Notes under the pieces: generated by a model | The model's input: the letters and a program-made list of their open reading frames with translations, nothing else | Database searches by the model: none | What the model was told of the DNA's origin: nothing | Program-made: the position numbers and the translations under genes | In this document: in pieces, positions 32,914 through 40,882 of the stretch | How positions within the stretch are numbered: position 1 is the stretch's first letter | Layout of the letters: every line of letters starts with the position of its first letter | NCBI GenBank assembly: GCA_965198995.1 | Contig: CBDAQG010000002.1 | Span: 2,294,001-2,358,000, forward strand | Reading direction: 5' to 3' | Source of the DNA: CAXMMR01 sp965198995 | GTDB taxonomy: Bacteria; Pseudomonadota; Alphaproteobacteria; Acetobacterales; Acetobacteraceae | Length of the DNA: 64,000 bases

Positions 32914-34188
32914 TCAGGAGGCGGTCTTGACCGCCAGCGCCGGCGCTGCGAGCGCGGTCGACGCGCTCACCTCCTCGGCGAACGGGTCAATCCCGTTACT
33001 GGCCGGCCGCATCAGGCTCGCCGCCAGCGCCAGCACGCCGCCGCTCAGCAACAGCCCGGCGGTCGCCGTCGCCCCACCCTCGCCGATCAGCCCGGTCCCG
33101 ATCGTGCCGAAGGCGCCGATGGCGAAAACGATCGTGCCATACAGCGCGGAGGCGATGCCGGTATCGTGCCGGTGCGGCCCGATGGCGCTGATCGCCGCAT
33201 CCGGCAGCAGGCAGCCGAGCGCCAGCATCATCAGGATCACCGCGCCTTCGATCGCCCACAGCCCGCCCACCCCGCTCAGCGCGCTGGCCAGCATCACCGC
33301 TCCGGCCGCCACCAGCACGCTCACCGCCAGGGTGATCACGCGCGGCAGCCCGAGCCGCCTGATCAGCGCGACGTTGACGGTCGTGCCGATCGCGTAGCTG
33401 GCGCCGTTGGCGATGAAGGTGGCGCCGAACAGGGTCGGGCTCAGCCCAGCGCGCAGGAAGATCGCCGGCGCCCCGCCCAGGAAGGCGAACAGGCTGAAGG
33501 TCGCGAAGCTGCCGATCAGAACGTGGCTGGCGAACATCCGGCTGCCCGCCACCTGGATCGAGCGGGTGATCACCTCGGACACACTGGCCTGCACCCGGCT
33601 CGCCGGCGGCAGCGTCTCGCGCAGCAGCCCGCCGATCAGCGCCAGGCAAAGCCCGCCATAGACCGTCGAGACCCAGAAGATCGCCCGCCAGCCGGCGAAA
33701 TGCAGGATCACCCCGCCCAGCGTCGGCGCCAGCATCGGCACCACGGCCAGGATCAGCACCAGGCGCGAAACGATCCCCGCCGCATGCCCGCCCGAGGTCG
33801 CGATGTCGCCGATGATCGCCCGCGGCACCACCAGGCTCGCCGCACCCCCAAGGGCGGCAAGCACACGAAAGACGATCAGCTCCGGCATCGTCGACGACAG
33901 CGCGCAGCCCGCCGAGGCCAGCATGAACAGCACGCAGCCGAACAGCATCGGCAGGCGTCGTCCGAAATGGTCCGACACCGGCCCGTAGATCATCTGCCCG
34001 ACGGCAATGCCGCCGAACCACGCGGCAAGCGTGAGCGGCGCCGCCGACGCGCCGCCATGCAACGCCGCGCGCATGGCCGGAAAGGCCGGCAGGTACATGT
34101 CGGTCGAGATCGGCGCGACCGCGGTGAGAAAGGCGAGCAGGCCCGGAATAAGCGCTGTCCCGCCCGCGCCGAACCATCTCGATCTCAT
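32914..34188 (-). CDS. Bcr/CflA-type MFS efflux transporter
   Basis: Twelve-helix major facilitator of the drug:H+ antiporter-1 type, 424 residues. The N-terminal helix carries the Bcr/CflA-like APISTDMYLPAFPAM (about 25-39). The conserved loop after helix 2 reads GPVSDHFGRRLPMLFG (motif A), and helix 4 has VFRVLAALGGAASLVVPRAI. Bcr/CflA members export chloramphenicol, bicyclomycin, sulfonamides or other small molecules; the natural substrate cannot be inferred. It stands alone, with no regulator adjacent. Confidence 0.9.
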   Translation of the reverse strand: MRSRWFGAGGTALIPGLLAFLTAVAPISTDMYLPAFPAMRAALHGGASAAPLTLAAWFGGIAVGQMIYGPVSDHFGRRLPMLFGCVLFMLASAGCALSSTMPELIVFRVLAALGGAASLVVPRAIIGDIATSGGHAAGIVSRLVLILAVVPMLAPTLGGVILHFAGWRAIFWVSTVYGGLCLALIGGLLRETLPPASRVQASVSEVITRSIQVAGSRMFASHVLIGSFATFSLFAFLGGAPAIFLRAGLSPTLFGATFIANGASYAIGTTVNVALIRRLGLPRVITLAVSVLVAAGAVMLASALSGVGGLWAIEGAVILMMLALGCLLPDAAISAIGPHRHDTGIASALYGTIVFAIGAFGTIGTGLIGEGGATATAGLLLSGGVLALAASLMRPASNGIDPFAEEVSASTALAAPALAVKTAS

Positions 34189-34253
34189 GTCGCACCTGCG
34201 TGGGCCGGCAGAGACATTGGGCCGGGCGCTACACGCCGGTCAATCTAGCCGAG

Positions 34254-34412
34254 CGCGGGTCTGGGGGCGCCGCCCTGGTCGTGCGAATGCACGCTGGCGC
34301 GTGTCGTGCCGAATGCACGCTGGCGCGTGGCGTGCGACTGCACGCCGGCGCGTGTCGTGCGACTGCACGCTGGCGCGTGACCAGGCCAGGAGCAGCGCCC
34401 CTGGCCTGCCTG
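34254..34412. repeat. Composite palindromic element, copy 10, with minisatellite
   Basis: GGGTCTGGGGGCGCCGCCC at one end and CCAGGAGCAGCGCCCCTGG at the other, with a four-unit minisatellite between. The core and the AAAGGC hairpin are missing, so this is a shortened copy. Confidence 0.75.
34280..34380. repeat. 25-bp minisatellite, four units
   Basis: Units of 25, 26, 25 and 25 bp beginning CGTGCGAATGCACGCTGGCG. The sequence is the reverse complement of the array at 21442-21612 and likewise lies directly beside a composite-element hairpin. Confidence 0.9.
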
Positions 34413-34415
34413 ACC

Positions 34416-35942
34416 TCAGAAGAAACCCAATCTCTTCGGGCTGTAGCTCACCAGCATGTTCTTCGTCTGCTGGTAGTGATCAAGCATCATCCGGTGGTTC
34501 TCCCGCCCGATGCCCGAAGCCTTGTAGCCGCCGAACGCCGCATGCGCCGGATAGGCGTGGTAGCAGTTCGTCCACACCCGGCCAGCCTGGATCGCCCGGC
34601 CAAACCGGTAGCAGCGGCTCGCGTCCCGGCTCCAGATCCCGGCGCCAAGCCCGTACAGCGTGTCGTTGGCGATCGCCAGCGCGTCGTCATCGTCGGTGAA
34701 CGTGGTCACCGAGACGACCGGGCCGAAGATCTCCTCCTGGAACACCCGCATCCGGTTATGCCCGCGCAGCACCGTCGGCTTGACGTAGTAGCCCTCCGCC
34801 AGGTCGCCGCCGAGCTCGTTGCGCTCGCCGCCGATCAGCACCTCCGCCCCCTCCTGACGGCCGATGTCGAAGTAGCTGAGGATCTTCTCCATCTGCTCGC
34901 TCGAGGCCTGCGCGCCCACCATGGTGCGGGTGTCGAACGGGTCGCCCTGGCGGATCGCCGCCACCCGCGCCAGTGCGCGCTCCATGAAACGATCATAGAT
35001 CGAGTGGTGGATCAGCGCCCGGGACGGGCAGGTGCAGACCTCGCCCTGGTTGAAGGCGAACATCACGAAGCCCTCGATCGCCTTGTCGAGGAAGTCGTCG
35101 TCCTCCGCCATCACGTCGGCGAAGAAGATGTTCGGCGACTTGCCGCCGAGCTCCAGCGTCACGGGGATGATGTTCTGCGACGCATACTGCATGATCAGCC
35201 GGCCGGTCGTCGTCTCGCCGGTGAACGCGATCTTGGCGATGCGCGGGCTCGACGCCAGCGGCTTGCCCGCCTCGAGCCCAAACCCGTTGACAATGTTGAG
35301 CACGCCGGGCGGCAGCAGGTCGCCGATCAGCTCGGCGAACACCAGGATTGAGGCCGGCGTCTGCTCAGCCGGCTTCAGCACCACGCAATTGCCCGCCGCC
35401 AACGCCGGCGCCAGCTTCCACACCGCCATCAGCAGCGGAAAATTCCACGGAATGATCTGACCGACGACCCCGAGCGGCTCGTGGAAGTGGTAGGCCACCG
35501 TGTCGTGGTCGATCTCCGAGATGCCGCCCTCCTGCGCGCGGATGCAGCCGGCGAAGTAGCGGAAATGGTCCACCGCCAACGGCACGTCGGCGGCCGTCGT
35601 CTCGCGGATCGGCTTGCCGTTGTCCCAGCTCTCCGCCTCGGCGAGCAGCGACAGGTTCTCCTCCATCCGATCGGCAATGCGCAGCAGCGCGAGCGCCCGC
35701 TCGGCCACGCTGGTGCGGCCCCACGCCGCCTTGGCGGCATGCGCGGCATCCAGCGCCCGCTCGACGTCGCTCGCATCCGAACGCGCAACCTCGCAGAGCG
35801 CCCGGCCATTTACCGGCGAGGTGTTGGTGAAGTAGCGCCCGGCATTCGGCTCCACCCACCGGCCGCCGATGAAGTTGCCATAACGCTGCTTGAAGTTCGG
35901 CCGCGTGGTGCGAACAAAGCTGTCGGAAAGTGCGGTGTCCAT
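34416..35942 (-). CDS. NAD-dependent aldehyde dehydrogenase (ExaC/AcoD-like)
   Basis: Oxidises short-chain aldehydes such as acetaldehyde to acids. The ATG at 35940-35942 (MDTALSDSFVRTTRPNFKQR) follows AGGGA. The 508 residues fit the ExaC/AcoD group. The NAD-binding FTGETTTGRLI, the catalytic Glu in VTLELGGKSPN (about 263-273) and the catalytic Cys in FNQGEVCTCPSR (about 300-311) are intact; the neighbouring second Cys is typical of this group. The ending KNMLVSYSPKRLGFF is a group signature. It diverges from a GAF-Fis regulator, with a palindrome upstream. In an acetic-acid-type bacterium it probably supports alcohol use. Confidence 0.93.
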   Translation of the reverse strand: MDTALSDSFVRTTRPNFKQRYGNFIGGRWVEPNAGRYFTNTSPVNGRALCEVARSDASDVERALDAAHAAKAAWGRTSVAERALALLRIADRMEENLSLLAEAESWDNGKPIRETTAADVPLAVDHFRYFAGCIRAQEGGISEIDHDTVAYHFHEPLGVVGQIIPWNFPLLMAVWKLAPALAAGNCVVLKPAEQTPASILVFAELIGDLLPPGVLNIVNGFGLEAGKPLASSPRIAKIAFTGETTTGRLIMQYASQNIIPVTLELGGKSPNIFFADVMAEDDDFLDKAIEGFVMFAFNQGEVCTCPSRALIHHSIYDRFMERALARVAAIRQGDPFDTRTMVGAQASSEQMEKILSYFDIGRQEGAEVLIGGERNELGGDLAEGYYVKPTVLRGHNRMRVFQEEIFGPVVSVTTFTDDDDALAIANDTLYGLGAGIWSRDASRCYRFGRAIQAGRVWTNCYHAYPAHAAFGGYKASGIGRENHRMMLDHYQQTKNMLVSYSPKRLGFF

Positions 35943-36032
35943 CAAACGTCCCTATCCATGCTTGTCGACGTCTGACGATGAAAAACCTCCGCTTGACGAT
36001 TGTCACGCGGAGAGCCGGATCCTGCCGCGTGA

Positions 36033-36054
36033 CCTGTCGCAGAACTGCGACAGG
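36033..36054. promoter_or_regulatory. TGTCGCA palindrome upstream of the aldehyde dehydrogenase
   Basis: Arms CCTGTCGCAG and CTGCGACAGG are separated by two bases, a perfect 22-bp inverted repeat about 90 bp before the aldehyde dehydrogenase start. The same TGTCGC/GCGACA arms recur before the DUF779 gene. It is the likely operator for the adjacent GAF-Fis regulator. Confidence 0.6.
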
Positions 36055-36082
36055 CTGGGGTTCATGTCGCAGACGCAGCAAA

Positions 36083-36194
36083 GGCAAGGCTAGAGGCTCT
36101 GCCTCTGGACACCGCTGGGGCCCGCGGCCCCAGACCCCATCCGTAGGAGATCCAGGGCTTACTCCCATGCCACGGACCTCGGCCCCTGGCCTTG
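36083..36194. repeat. Composite palindromic element, copy 11
   Basis: TAGAGGCTCTGCCTCTGGAC, CTGGGGCC/GGCCCCAG, then a short middle and a degenerate GGGCTTACTCCCA ... CGGCCCCTGGCCTT end. It lies between the divergent aldehyde dehydrogenase and regulator genes; together with the palindrome at 36033 this accounts for most of that gap. Confidence 0.75.
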
Positions 36195-36280
36195 CTCGCC
36201 GTGACAGCCTCCATCCACCGCGCTAGGCTATGGCATCTCACGACGGCCACAAGGCCGCACCTCGTTGCTGGGAGGCAGCG

Positions 36281-37252
36281 TTGATCCCGCACGACACGTC
36301 CAGCCACGTCGACCGCATCCTCGCCGCCGCCGGCGACAGCGCCGCCTGCGGCCGCTCCGCCATCGCCGCCTCCTGGGTGCGCTCGCTGCACCACTACCAT
36401 CTCGACCCGTGCGACACCCGCCCGCCGCGCACCGTCACCGACCAGGCGCTACGCGACAGCCGCGAGCGGCTCGGCGCCATGTTGCGCGTCGCCCAGACCT
36501 CGCTCGACCAGTTGTTTCTCGCCGTCGGCGGCGCCGGCTGCTGCGTGCTGTTCACCGACCACGACGGCGTTCCTGTCGACCGTCGCGGCGCCGGGGCCGA
36601 CGATGCGACCTTCCATCGCTGGGGCCTGTGGACCGGCGCGGTGTGGAGCGAGAACAGCGAGGGCACCAACGGCATCGGCACCTGCCTGGCCGAGGAGCGC
36701 GCGCTCACCATCCATCGCGACCAGCACTTCCACACCCGCAACACCGGGCTGAGCTGCTCGGTGGCGCCGATCCACGACCACGAGGGTCGGCTCGCCGCCG
36801 CACTCGACGTCTCCTCCTGCCGCGCCGACCTCACCACCGGCGTCGTCAGCCTGATCGCCGCGGCGGTGAACGAGGCCGCGCGCCGGATCGAGGCGCAGAC
36901 CTTCCGCCACGCCTTCGCCGGTGCCCGCATCATGCTGGCGCCGGAGGCGGACCGCAGCGCCGGCGCGCTGTTCGCCGTCGACCGCGACGACATGATCATC
37001 GGCGCCACCCGCGCCGCCCGCCTCGCCTACGGGCTGACCGGCGCCCGCCTCACCGCCGGCCTGCCCGCCGACACCATCCTGTCGCCCCCCAGCGACCGCC
37101 GCGAGGATCTCGGCCGGGCCGAACGCGGCGCGTTGCAGCGCGCCCTCGCCCAAACCGGCGGCAACGTCACCGCGGCCGCCCGCTCGCTCGGCATCAGCCG
37201 CGCCACCCTGCACCGCAAGATGAACCGCCTGGAGTTGCACGCCCCGCATTGA
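36281..37252 (+). CDS. AcoR-like GAF-Fis transcriptional regulator lacking the AAA+ domain
   Basis: A 323-residue regulator related to AcoR. An N-terminal helical segment leads into a GAF-type sensor domain (about 60-190, with WTGAVWSENSEGTNGIGTCL and HFHTRNTGLSCSVAPIHDHE), then a linker and a C-terminal Fis helix-turn-helix (GNVTAAARSLGISRATLHRK). The central AAA+ sigma-54-activating domain of true AcoR is absent, so it cannot act through sigma-54 by itself. The TTG at 36281 follows GGAGG at five bases; an ATG at 36230 would add 17 residues. It lies between the aldehyde dehydrogenase and DUF779 genes, its probable targets. Confidence 0.85.
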   Translation: MIPHDTSSHVDRILAAAGDSAACGRSAIAASWVRSLHHYHLDPCDTRPPRTVTDQALRDSRERLGAMLRVAQTSLDQLFLAVGGAGCCVLFTDHDGVPVDRRGAGADDATFHRWGLWTGAVWSENSEGTNGIGTCLAEERALTIHRDQHFHTRNTGLSCSVAPIHDHEGRLAAALDVSSCRADLTTGVVSLIAAAVNEAARRIEAQTFRHAFAGARIMLAPEADRSAGALFAVDRDDMIIGATRAARLAYGLTGARLTAGLPADTILSPPSDRREDLGRAERGALQRALAQTGGNVTAAARSLGISRATLHRKMNRLELHAPH

Positions 37253-37258
37253 CCCGGC

Positions 37259-37276
37259 TGTCGCAGGCTGGCGACA
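37259..37276. promoter_or_regulatory. TGTCGC palindrome upstream of the DUF779 gene
   Basis: TGTCGC and GCGACA arms separated by six bases lie 35 bp before the DUF779 start codon and just after the regulator stop codon. They match the palindrome at 36033-36054. Confidence 0.55.
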
Positions 37277-37311
37277 ATCGAACCCAACACGACACGTTTG
37301 GAAACGGGATC

Positions 37312-37782
37312 ATGATCGCAGACGGTCCGCACTGCCTACCGGCTTCAGAACCGGCGCCACGCGAGGACGGCCCGCCCGTCCGCGTCCGCGCCACCCTCGC
37401 CGCGCTGGCGCTGATCGACACCCTCACCGCCCAGCACGGCCCGATCCTGTTCCACCAGTCCGGCGGCTGCTGCGACGGCTCGTCGCCAATGTGCTACCCG
37501 CGCTCGGATTTCATCATCGGCGACCAGGACGTCGAGCTCGGCACCATCGGCGAGGCGCCGGTGTTCATCAGCCGCTCGCAATTCGCCGTCTGGTGCCACA
37601 CCCAGCTTGTCATCGACGTGGTGCCCGGCCGCGGCGGCATGTTCTCGCTGGAGAACGGCACCGAGCAACGCTTCCTCACTCGCTCCCGCGCCTTTTCACC
37701 CGACCAACTCGCGATCCTAGACGGACCGCCATCGCAGGCCGCAACGCCAGAGGCTCTGCCTCCGGACGCCGTCACGCGCTAG
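37312..37782 (+). CDS. DUF779 family protein
   Basis: A 156-residue DUF779 protein; the family is repeatedly found beside ExaC/AcoD aldehyde dehydrogenases, function unknown. Conserved parts are HGPILFHQSGGCCDGSSPMC (about 42-61, Cys-rich), then VELGTIGEAPVFIS and a His/Val-rich beta segment (CHTQLVIDVVPGRGGMFSLE). The Cys-rich turn could bind a metal. The last ~15 residues (QAATPEALPPDAVTR) and the stop codon come from dispersed repeat sequence, so the native C-terminus was probably replaced. Confidence 0.85.
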   Translation: MIADGPHCLPASEPAPREDGPPVRVRATLAALALIDTLTAQHGPILFHQSGGCCDGSSPMCYPRSDFIIGDQDVELGTIGEAPVFISRSQFAVWCHTQLVIDVVPGRGGMFSLENGTEQRFLTRSRAFSPDQLAILDGPPSQAATPEALPPDAVTR

Positions 37783-38070
37783 CGTGCGTCCGCACGACGG
37801 GGCCTGAGGCCCAGACCCCATCCCGAAGCGTCTCAACACGCCCTTCCCTGCTTGGCGGAGCCGATCCATCCCGGCGCCCACGCCACGGACGTCGTCAAGG
37901 TGGTTCGGATACTAGAGCAATATCAGCCTGGCTGCGCTCGCGTAGCGATCTTAGGCTGTTGAAATTGCTCGCTAAAGATAATTAGAGCGGTTCCACCCTA
38001 AGTGGAACCGCGTAAATGGATTTTAAAGGCTCCGCCTTTAATCGGGTCCAGGGCAGACAGCCCTGGCCTT
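37745..38070. repeat. Composite palindromic element, copy 12, with other repeats inserted
   Basis: GCCAGAGGCTCTGCCTCCGG, then one minisatellite-like unit (about 37770-37797, within GCCGTCACGCGCTAGCGTGC), then GGGGCCTGAGGCCC, the core CTTGGCGGAGCCGATCCATC, the two-hairpin element at 37915-38011, TTTTAAAGGC/GCCTTTAA and CCAGGGCAGACAGCCCTGG. It occupies nearly all of the 350-bp gap. Confidence 0.8.
37915..38011. repeat. Two-hairpin ~100-bp element, copy 1
   Basis: A long stem with outer arms GAGCAAT/ATTGCTC and inner arms CAGCCT/AGGCTG (37915-37970), a 16-nt linker, then a perfect GCGGTTCCAC/GTGGAACCGC stem (37987-38011). A second copy with the same spacing is at 55221-55320. Confidence 0.85.
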
Positions 38071-38132
38071 CTACCCGATAGCCAATCCTAGAAGATCGGG
38101 TATTGTCGTCCCGCCCTCTGGAGATCAGCCGC

Positions 38133-39326
38133 ATGACCATCGCCTCCGCCCCGATCGACCTGTTCGCGCTGGAGACCCGCGCCTGGCTGGAGGCCAATTG
38201 CCCGGAGCCGATGCGCCAGCCGCTCCGCCACGAGGGCGACGTGGTATGGGGCGGCCGCAACGCCAGGCTCGACCCGGCGCAGCGCCTCTGGCTCGACCGC
38301 ATGGCCGAGCGCGGCTGGACGGTGCCGGACTGGCCGGCCGAGTACGGCGGCGGCGGCCTGTCGCCGGCCGAGACCAAGGTGGTGCGTGCCGAGATGGCCC
38401 GGCTCGGCTGCCGCAGCCCGCTGAACTCGTTCGGCATCTCGATGCTCGGCCCGGCGCTGCTGAAATACGGCACCGAGGCGCAGCAGCGTGAACACCTGCC
38501 GCCGATCGCCCGCGGCGAGATCCGCTGGTGCCAGGGCTACTCCGAGCCCGGCGCCGGCTCCGACCTCGCCAGCCTGCAGACCTCAGCCCAGGATGATGGC
38601 GACCACCTCGTCGTCAACGGCCAAAAGATCTGGACCAGCTACGCCGACAGGGCGGACTGGATCTTTTGCCTGGTCCGCACCAGCCGCGAGTCAAAGCACG
38701 GCGGCATCTCCTTCGTGCTGTTCGACATGCAGAGCCCCGGCGTCACCACCAAGCCGATCCTGCTGATCTCCGGCTCCTCGCCGTTCTGCGAAACCTTCTT
38801 CGACAACGTGAAGGTCCTGAAGTCGAACCTGGTCGGCGGCCTGAACCGAGGCTGGGAGGTGGCCAAATACCTGCTCGGCCACGAGCGCGAAATGATCTCC
38901 GGCATGGGCCTTGGCACCGGCGGCCAGAAGAGCCCTGCCGCGGTGGCGCTGGAGGCGTTCGGCGCCGAGCCCGACGGCCGGCTGGACGAGCCGGTGCTGC
39001 GCGCCCGCATCGCCCTGTTCGAGGTCCGGGCGGCCGGCTTTCGCGCCATGTCCGAGCGCTTCATCGACGAGTTCCGCGCCGGCCGCGCCCATCCCGCCCA
39101 GCCCTCGATGATGAAGTATTACGGCACCGAGCTGAACAAGCAGCGCCACGAGCTGATGATGGCCGCCGGCGGCTCGGACGCGCTGGCCTGGGACAGCGAG
39201 GCCTCGCACGGCGGCGCGGCGGCACGCGCCTGGCTGCGCACCAAGGGCAACTCCATCGAGGGCGGCACCTCCGAGGTGCAGCTCAACATCGTCGCCAAGC
39301 GCATCCTCGAGCTGCCGGGAGCCTGA
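38133..39326 (+). CDS. Acyl-CoA dehydrogenase (first of pair)
   Basis: FAD-dependent acyl-CoA dehydrogenase of 397 residues. The ATG at 38133 has GGAG upstream. The FAD-binding WCQGYSEPGAGSDLASLQTS (about 131-150) is followed by KIWTSYADRADWIFCLVRTS. Near the C-terminus EGGTSEVQLNIVAKRILELP occupies the place that holds the substrate and FAD contacts. Position and pairing suggest an alpha subunit that associates with the adjacent homologue, as in steroid- or branched-acyl-degrading heteromers. The substrate is unknown. It ends three bases before the second gene. Confidence 0.92.
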   Translation: MTIASAPIDLFALETRAWLEANCPEPMRQPLRHEGDVVWGGRNARLDPAQRLWLDRMAERGWTVPDWPAEYGGGGLSPAETKVVRAEMARLGCRSPLNSFGISMLGPALLKYGTEAQQREHLPPIARGEIRWCQGYSEPGAGSDLASLQTSAQDDGDHLVVNGQKIWTSYADRADWIFCLVRTSRESKHGGISFVLFDMQSPGVTTKPILLISGSSPFCETFFDNVKVLKSNLVGGLNRGWEVAKYLLGHEREMISGMGLGTGGQKSPAAVALEAFGAEPDGRLDEPVLRARIALFEVRAAGFRAMSERFIDEFRAGRAHPAQPSMMKYYGTELNKQRHELMMAAGGSDALAWDSEASHGGAAARAWLRTKGNSIEGGTSEVQLNIVAKRILELPGA

Positions 39327-39329
39327 CGC

Positions 39330-40466
39330 GTGCCGCTCTTCCTCGACGACGCCCAGACCATGCTGGCCGACACCGTCCGGCCGTTCCTCGCCGAGCACGC
39401 CCCGGTCCGCCACCTGCGGGCGCTGCGCGACGGCAACGATCCCACCGGCTTTTCGCGCGAGCTCTGGCGCTCCTTCGCCGAGATGGGCCTGCCCGGCCTT
39501 GCCGTCGCTGAGGCGGATGGCGGCCTCGGCCTCGGCGCCGTCGAGGCGGGCATCGTGCTCGAGGAGGTCGGCCGCAACCTGACCCCCTCGCCCTTCCTGT
39601 CGACGGCGGTCGGCGCCGTCACGGCGCTGCAGGGCTCGGCCCCGGCACTGCGCCAGCGCTGGCTGCCCGGCATCGCCGCCGGCGACGTGGTGGCGGCGCT
39701 CGCCATCGACGAGACGGCGCGCCATCGGCCGGAGAACACGGCGCTCCGGGCCGAGCGCTCCGGCAACGGCTTCCGCCTCACCGGCACCAAGCGCTTCGTC
39801 GCCCACGGCCACGTCGCTGACCTGGTGATCGTCGCCGCCCGCACCGCCGCCGCGCCCGGGCAGACCGACGGCATCACCCTGTTCGCCGTCGAGTGCCCCA
39901 CCCCCGGCCTCGCCGCCACCCCCGAACGCCTCGCCGACGCCAGCCTCGCCTCGCGCCTGCAGTTCGACGGCCTCGAACTCGACGCCGATGCGGTGATCGG
40001 CGAGGTCGATGGCGGCTGGCCGGTGCTGTCGCGCCTGCTCGGCGCGGTGCGCACCGGCGCCTCGGCCGAGCTCCTCGGCGTCGCCGCCGGCGCGATGGGC
40101 CTGACCGTGGACTACCTCAAGACCCGCCGCCAGTTCGGCCAGGCGATCGGCAGCTTCCAGGCGCTGCAGCACCGCGCCGCCCATCTCTACGCCGAGCTGG
40201 AGGTTGCCCGGGCCGCCGTGCTCAAGGCCCAGCAACTGCTCGACGCCAACGACCCCAACGCCACCCGCGCCACCCACGTCGCCAAGGCCTTCACCGGCCT
40301 GGCCGCAACGCTCGCCGTGCAGGAGGGCGTGCAGATGCATGGCGGCATGGGCATGACGGACGAGTACGACGTCGGCCTCTACATGAAACGCGGCCGCGTG
40401 CTCGCCGAGATGTTCGGCGACACCGACCACCACGCCGACCAACTCGCCCGCCTCTCCGGCTACTGA
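39330..40466 (+). CDS. Acyl-CoA dehydrogenase (second of pair)
   Basis: A 378-residue acyl-CoA dehydrogenase-like protein starting at GTG, three bases after the first. It has the N-terminal helical domain (LFLDDAQTMLADTVRPFLAE), the middle beta domain and the C-terminal helices with GMGMTDEYDVGLYMKRGRVL. The FAD-contact region around LKTRRQFGQAIGSFQALQHR is kept, but the WxxSEPxAGSD-like motif of the middle domain is absent, as in beta subunits of heteromeric enzymes. Together with its neighbour it probably forms an alpha/beta enzyme; the catalytic role of this subunit is unclear. Confidence 0.9.
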   Translation: MPLFLDDAQTMLADTVRPFLAEHAPVRHLRALRDGNDPTGFSRELWRSFAEMGLPGLAVAEADGGLGLGAVEAGIVLEEVGRNLTPSPFLSTAVGAVTALQGSAPALRQRWLPGIAAGDVVAALAIDETARHRPENTALRAERSGNGFRLTGTKRFVAHGHVADLVIVAARTAAAPGQTDGITLFAVECPTPGLAATPERLADASLASRLQFDGLELDADAVIGEVDGGWPVLSRLLGAVRTGASAELLGVAAGAMGLTVDYLKTRRQFGQAIGSFQALQHRAAHLYAELEVARAAVLKAQQLLDANDPNATRATHVAKAFTGLAATLAVQEGVQMHGGMGMTDEYDVGLYMKRGRVLAEMFGDTDHHADQLARLSGY

Positions 40467-40882
40467 AGCATCACTCGACTTGGTGGCACCGGCGATCGCG
40501 GCGTTGATGGCGTCCTCCGGGAGGACCACTCAGGCCTAGACCAAATATACCTTCAAGCGAAAAGACATAAGCGAACAAGTGATATTGGCGGCGAAGCAGT
40601 GCAGGCTTTCGTAGGCGGTTTAGTTGGAAGAGCCTCCCACCGGCGCGTTTCCATGACGACATCGGCGTTCTCACCAGCTGCCACCAAGGTGGCGGATCAA
40701 GCTGGCTCGCTACGCGTCGTCTTAATCAATGGTGATGAACCGACACGACTGATGTTACGCTTCAACGTGGGCGTCCGCATAAGGCGAGGTGTTGAGGTAA
40801 AGAGTGTCGACCCGACTTATTTCTCCACGCCTATCCACAGCGGGCAGCCTCCGCGCCCGATCAAAGCAATCAGCGGCAAGGC
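40467..40882. other. Gene-free stretch at the start of the repeat-free segment
   Basis: This 416-bp stretch is AT-richer than the dehydrogenase genes before it and carries none of the dispersed elements. A short open frame (40599-40913) includes SLRVVLINGDEPTRLMLRFN, faintly like a ClpS or receiver N-terminus. It overlaps the S9 peptidase end and has no Shine-Dalgarno, so it is not called as a gene. It may be a decayed fragment. Confidence 0.4.

Noticed and set aside
38691..40529. 612-codon minus-strand open frame over the acyl-CoA dehydrogenases
   Set aside because: Antisense to two conserved enzymes; Gly/Ala/His-rich reading is an artefact of codon bias.
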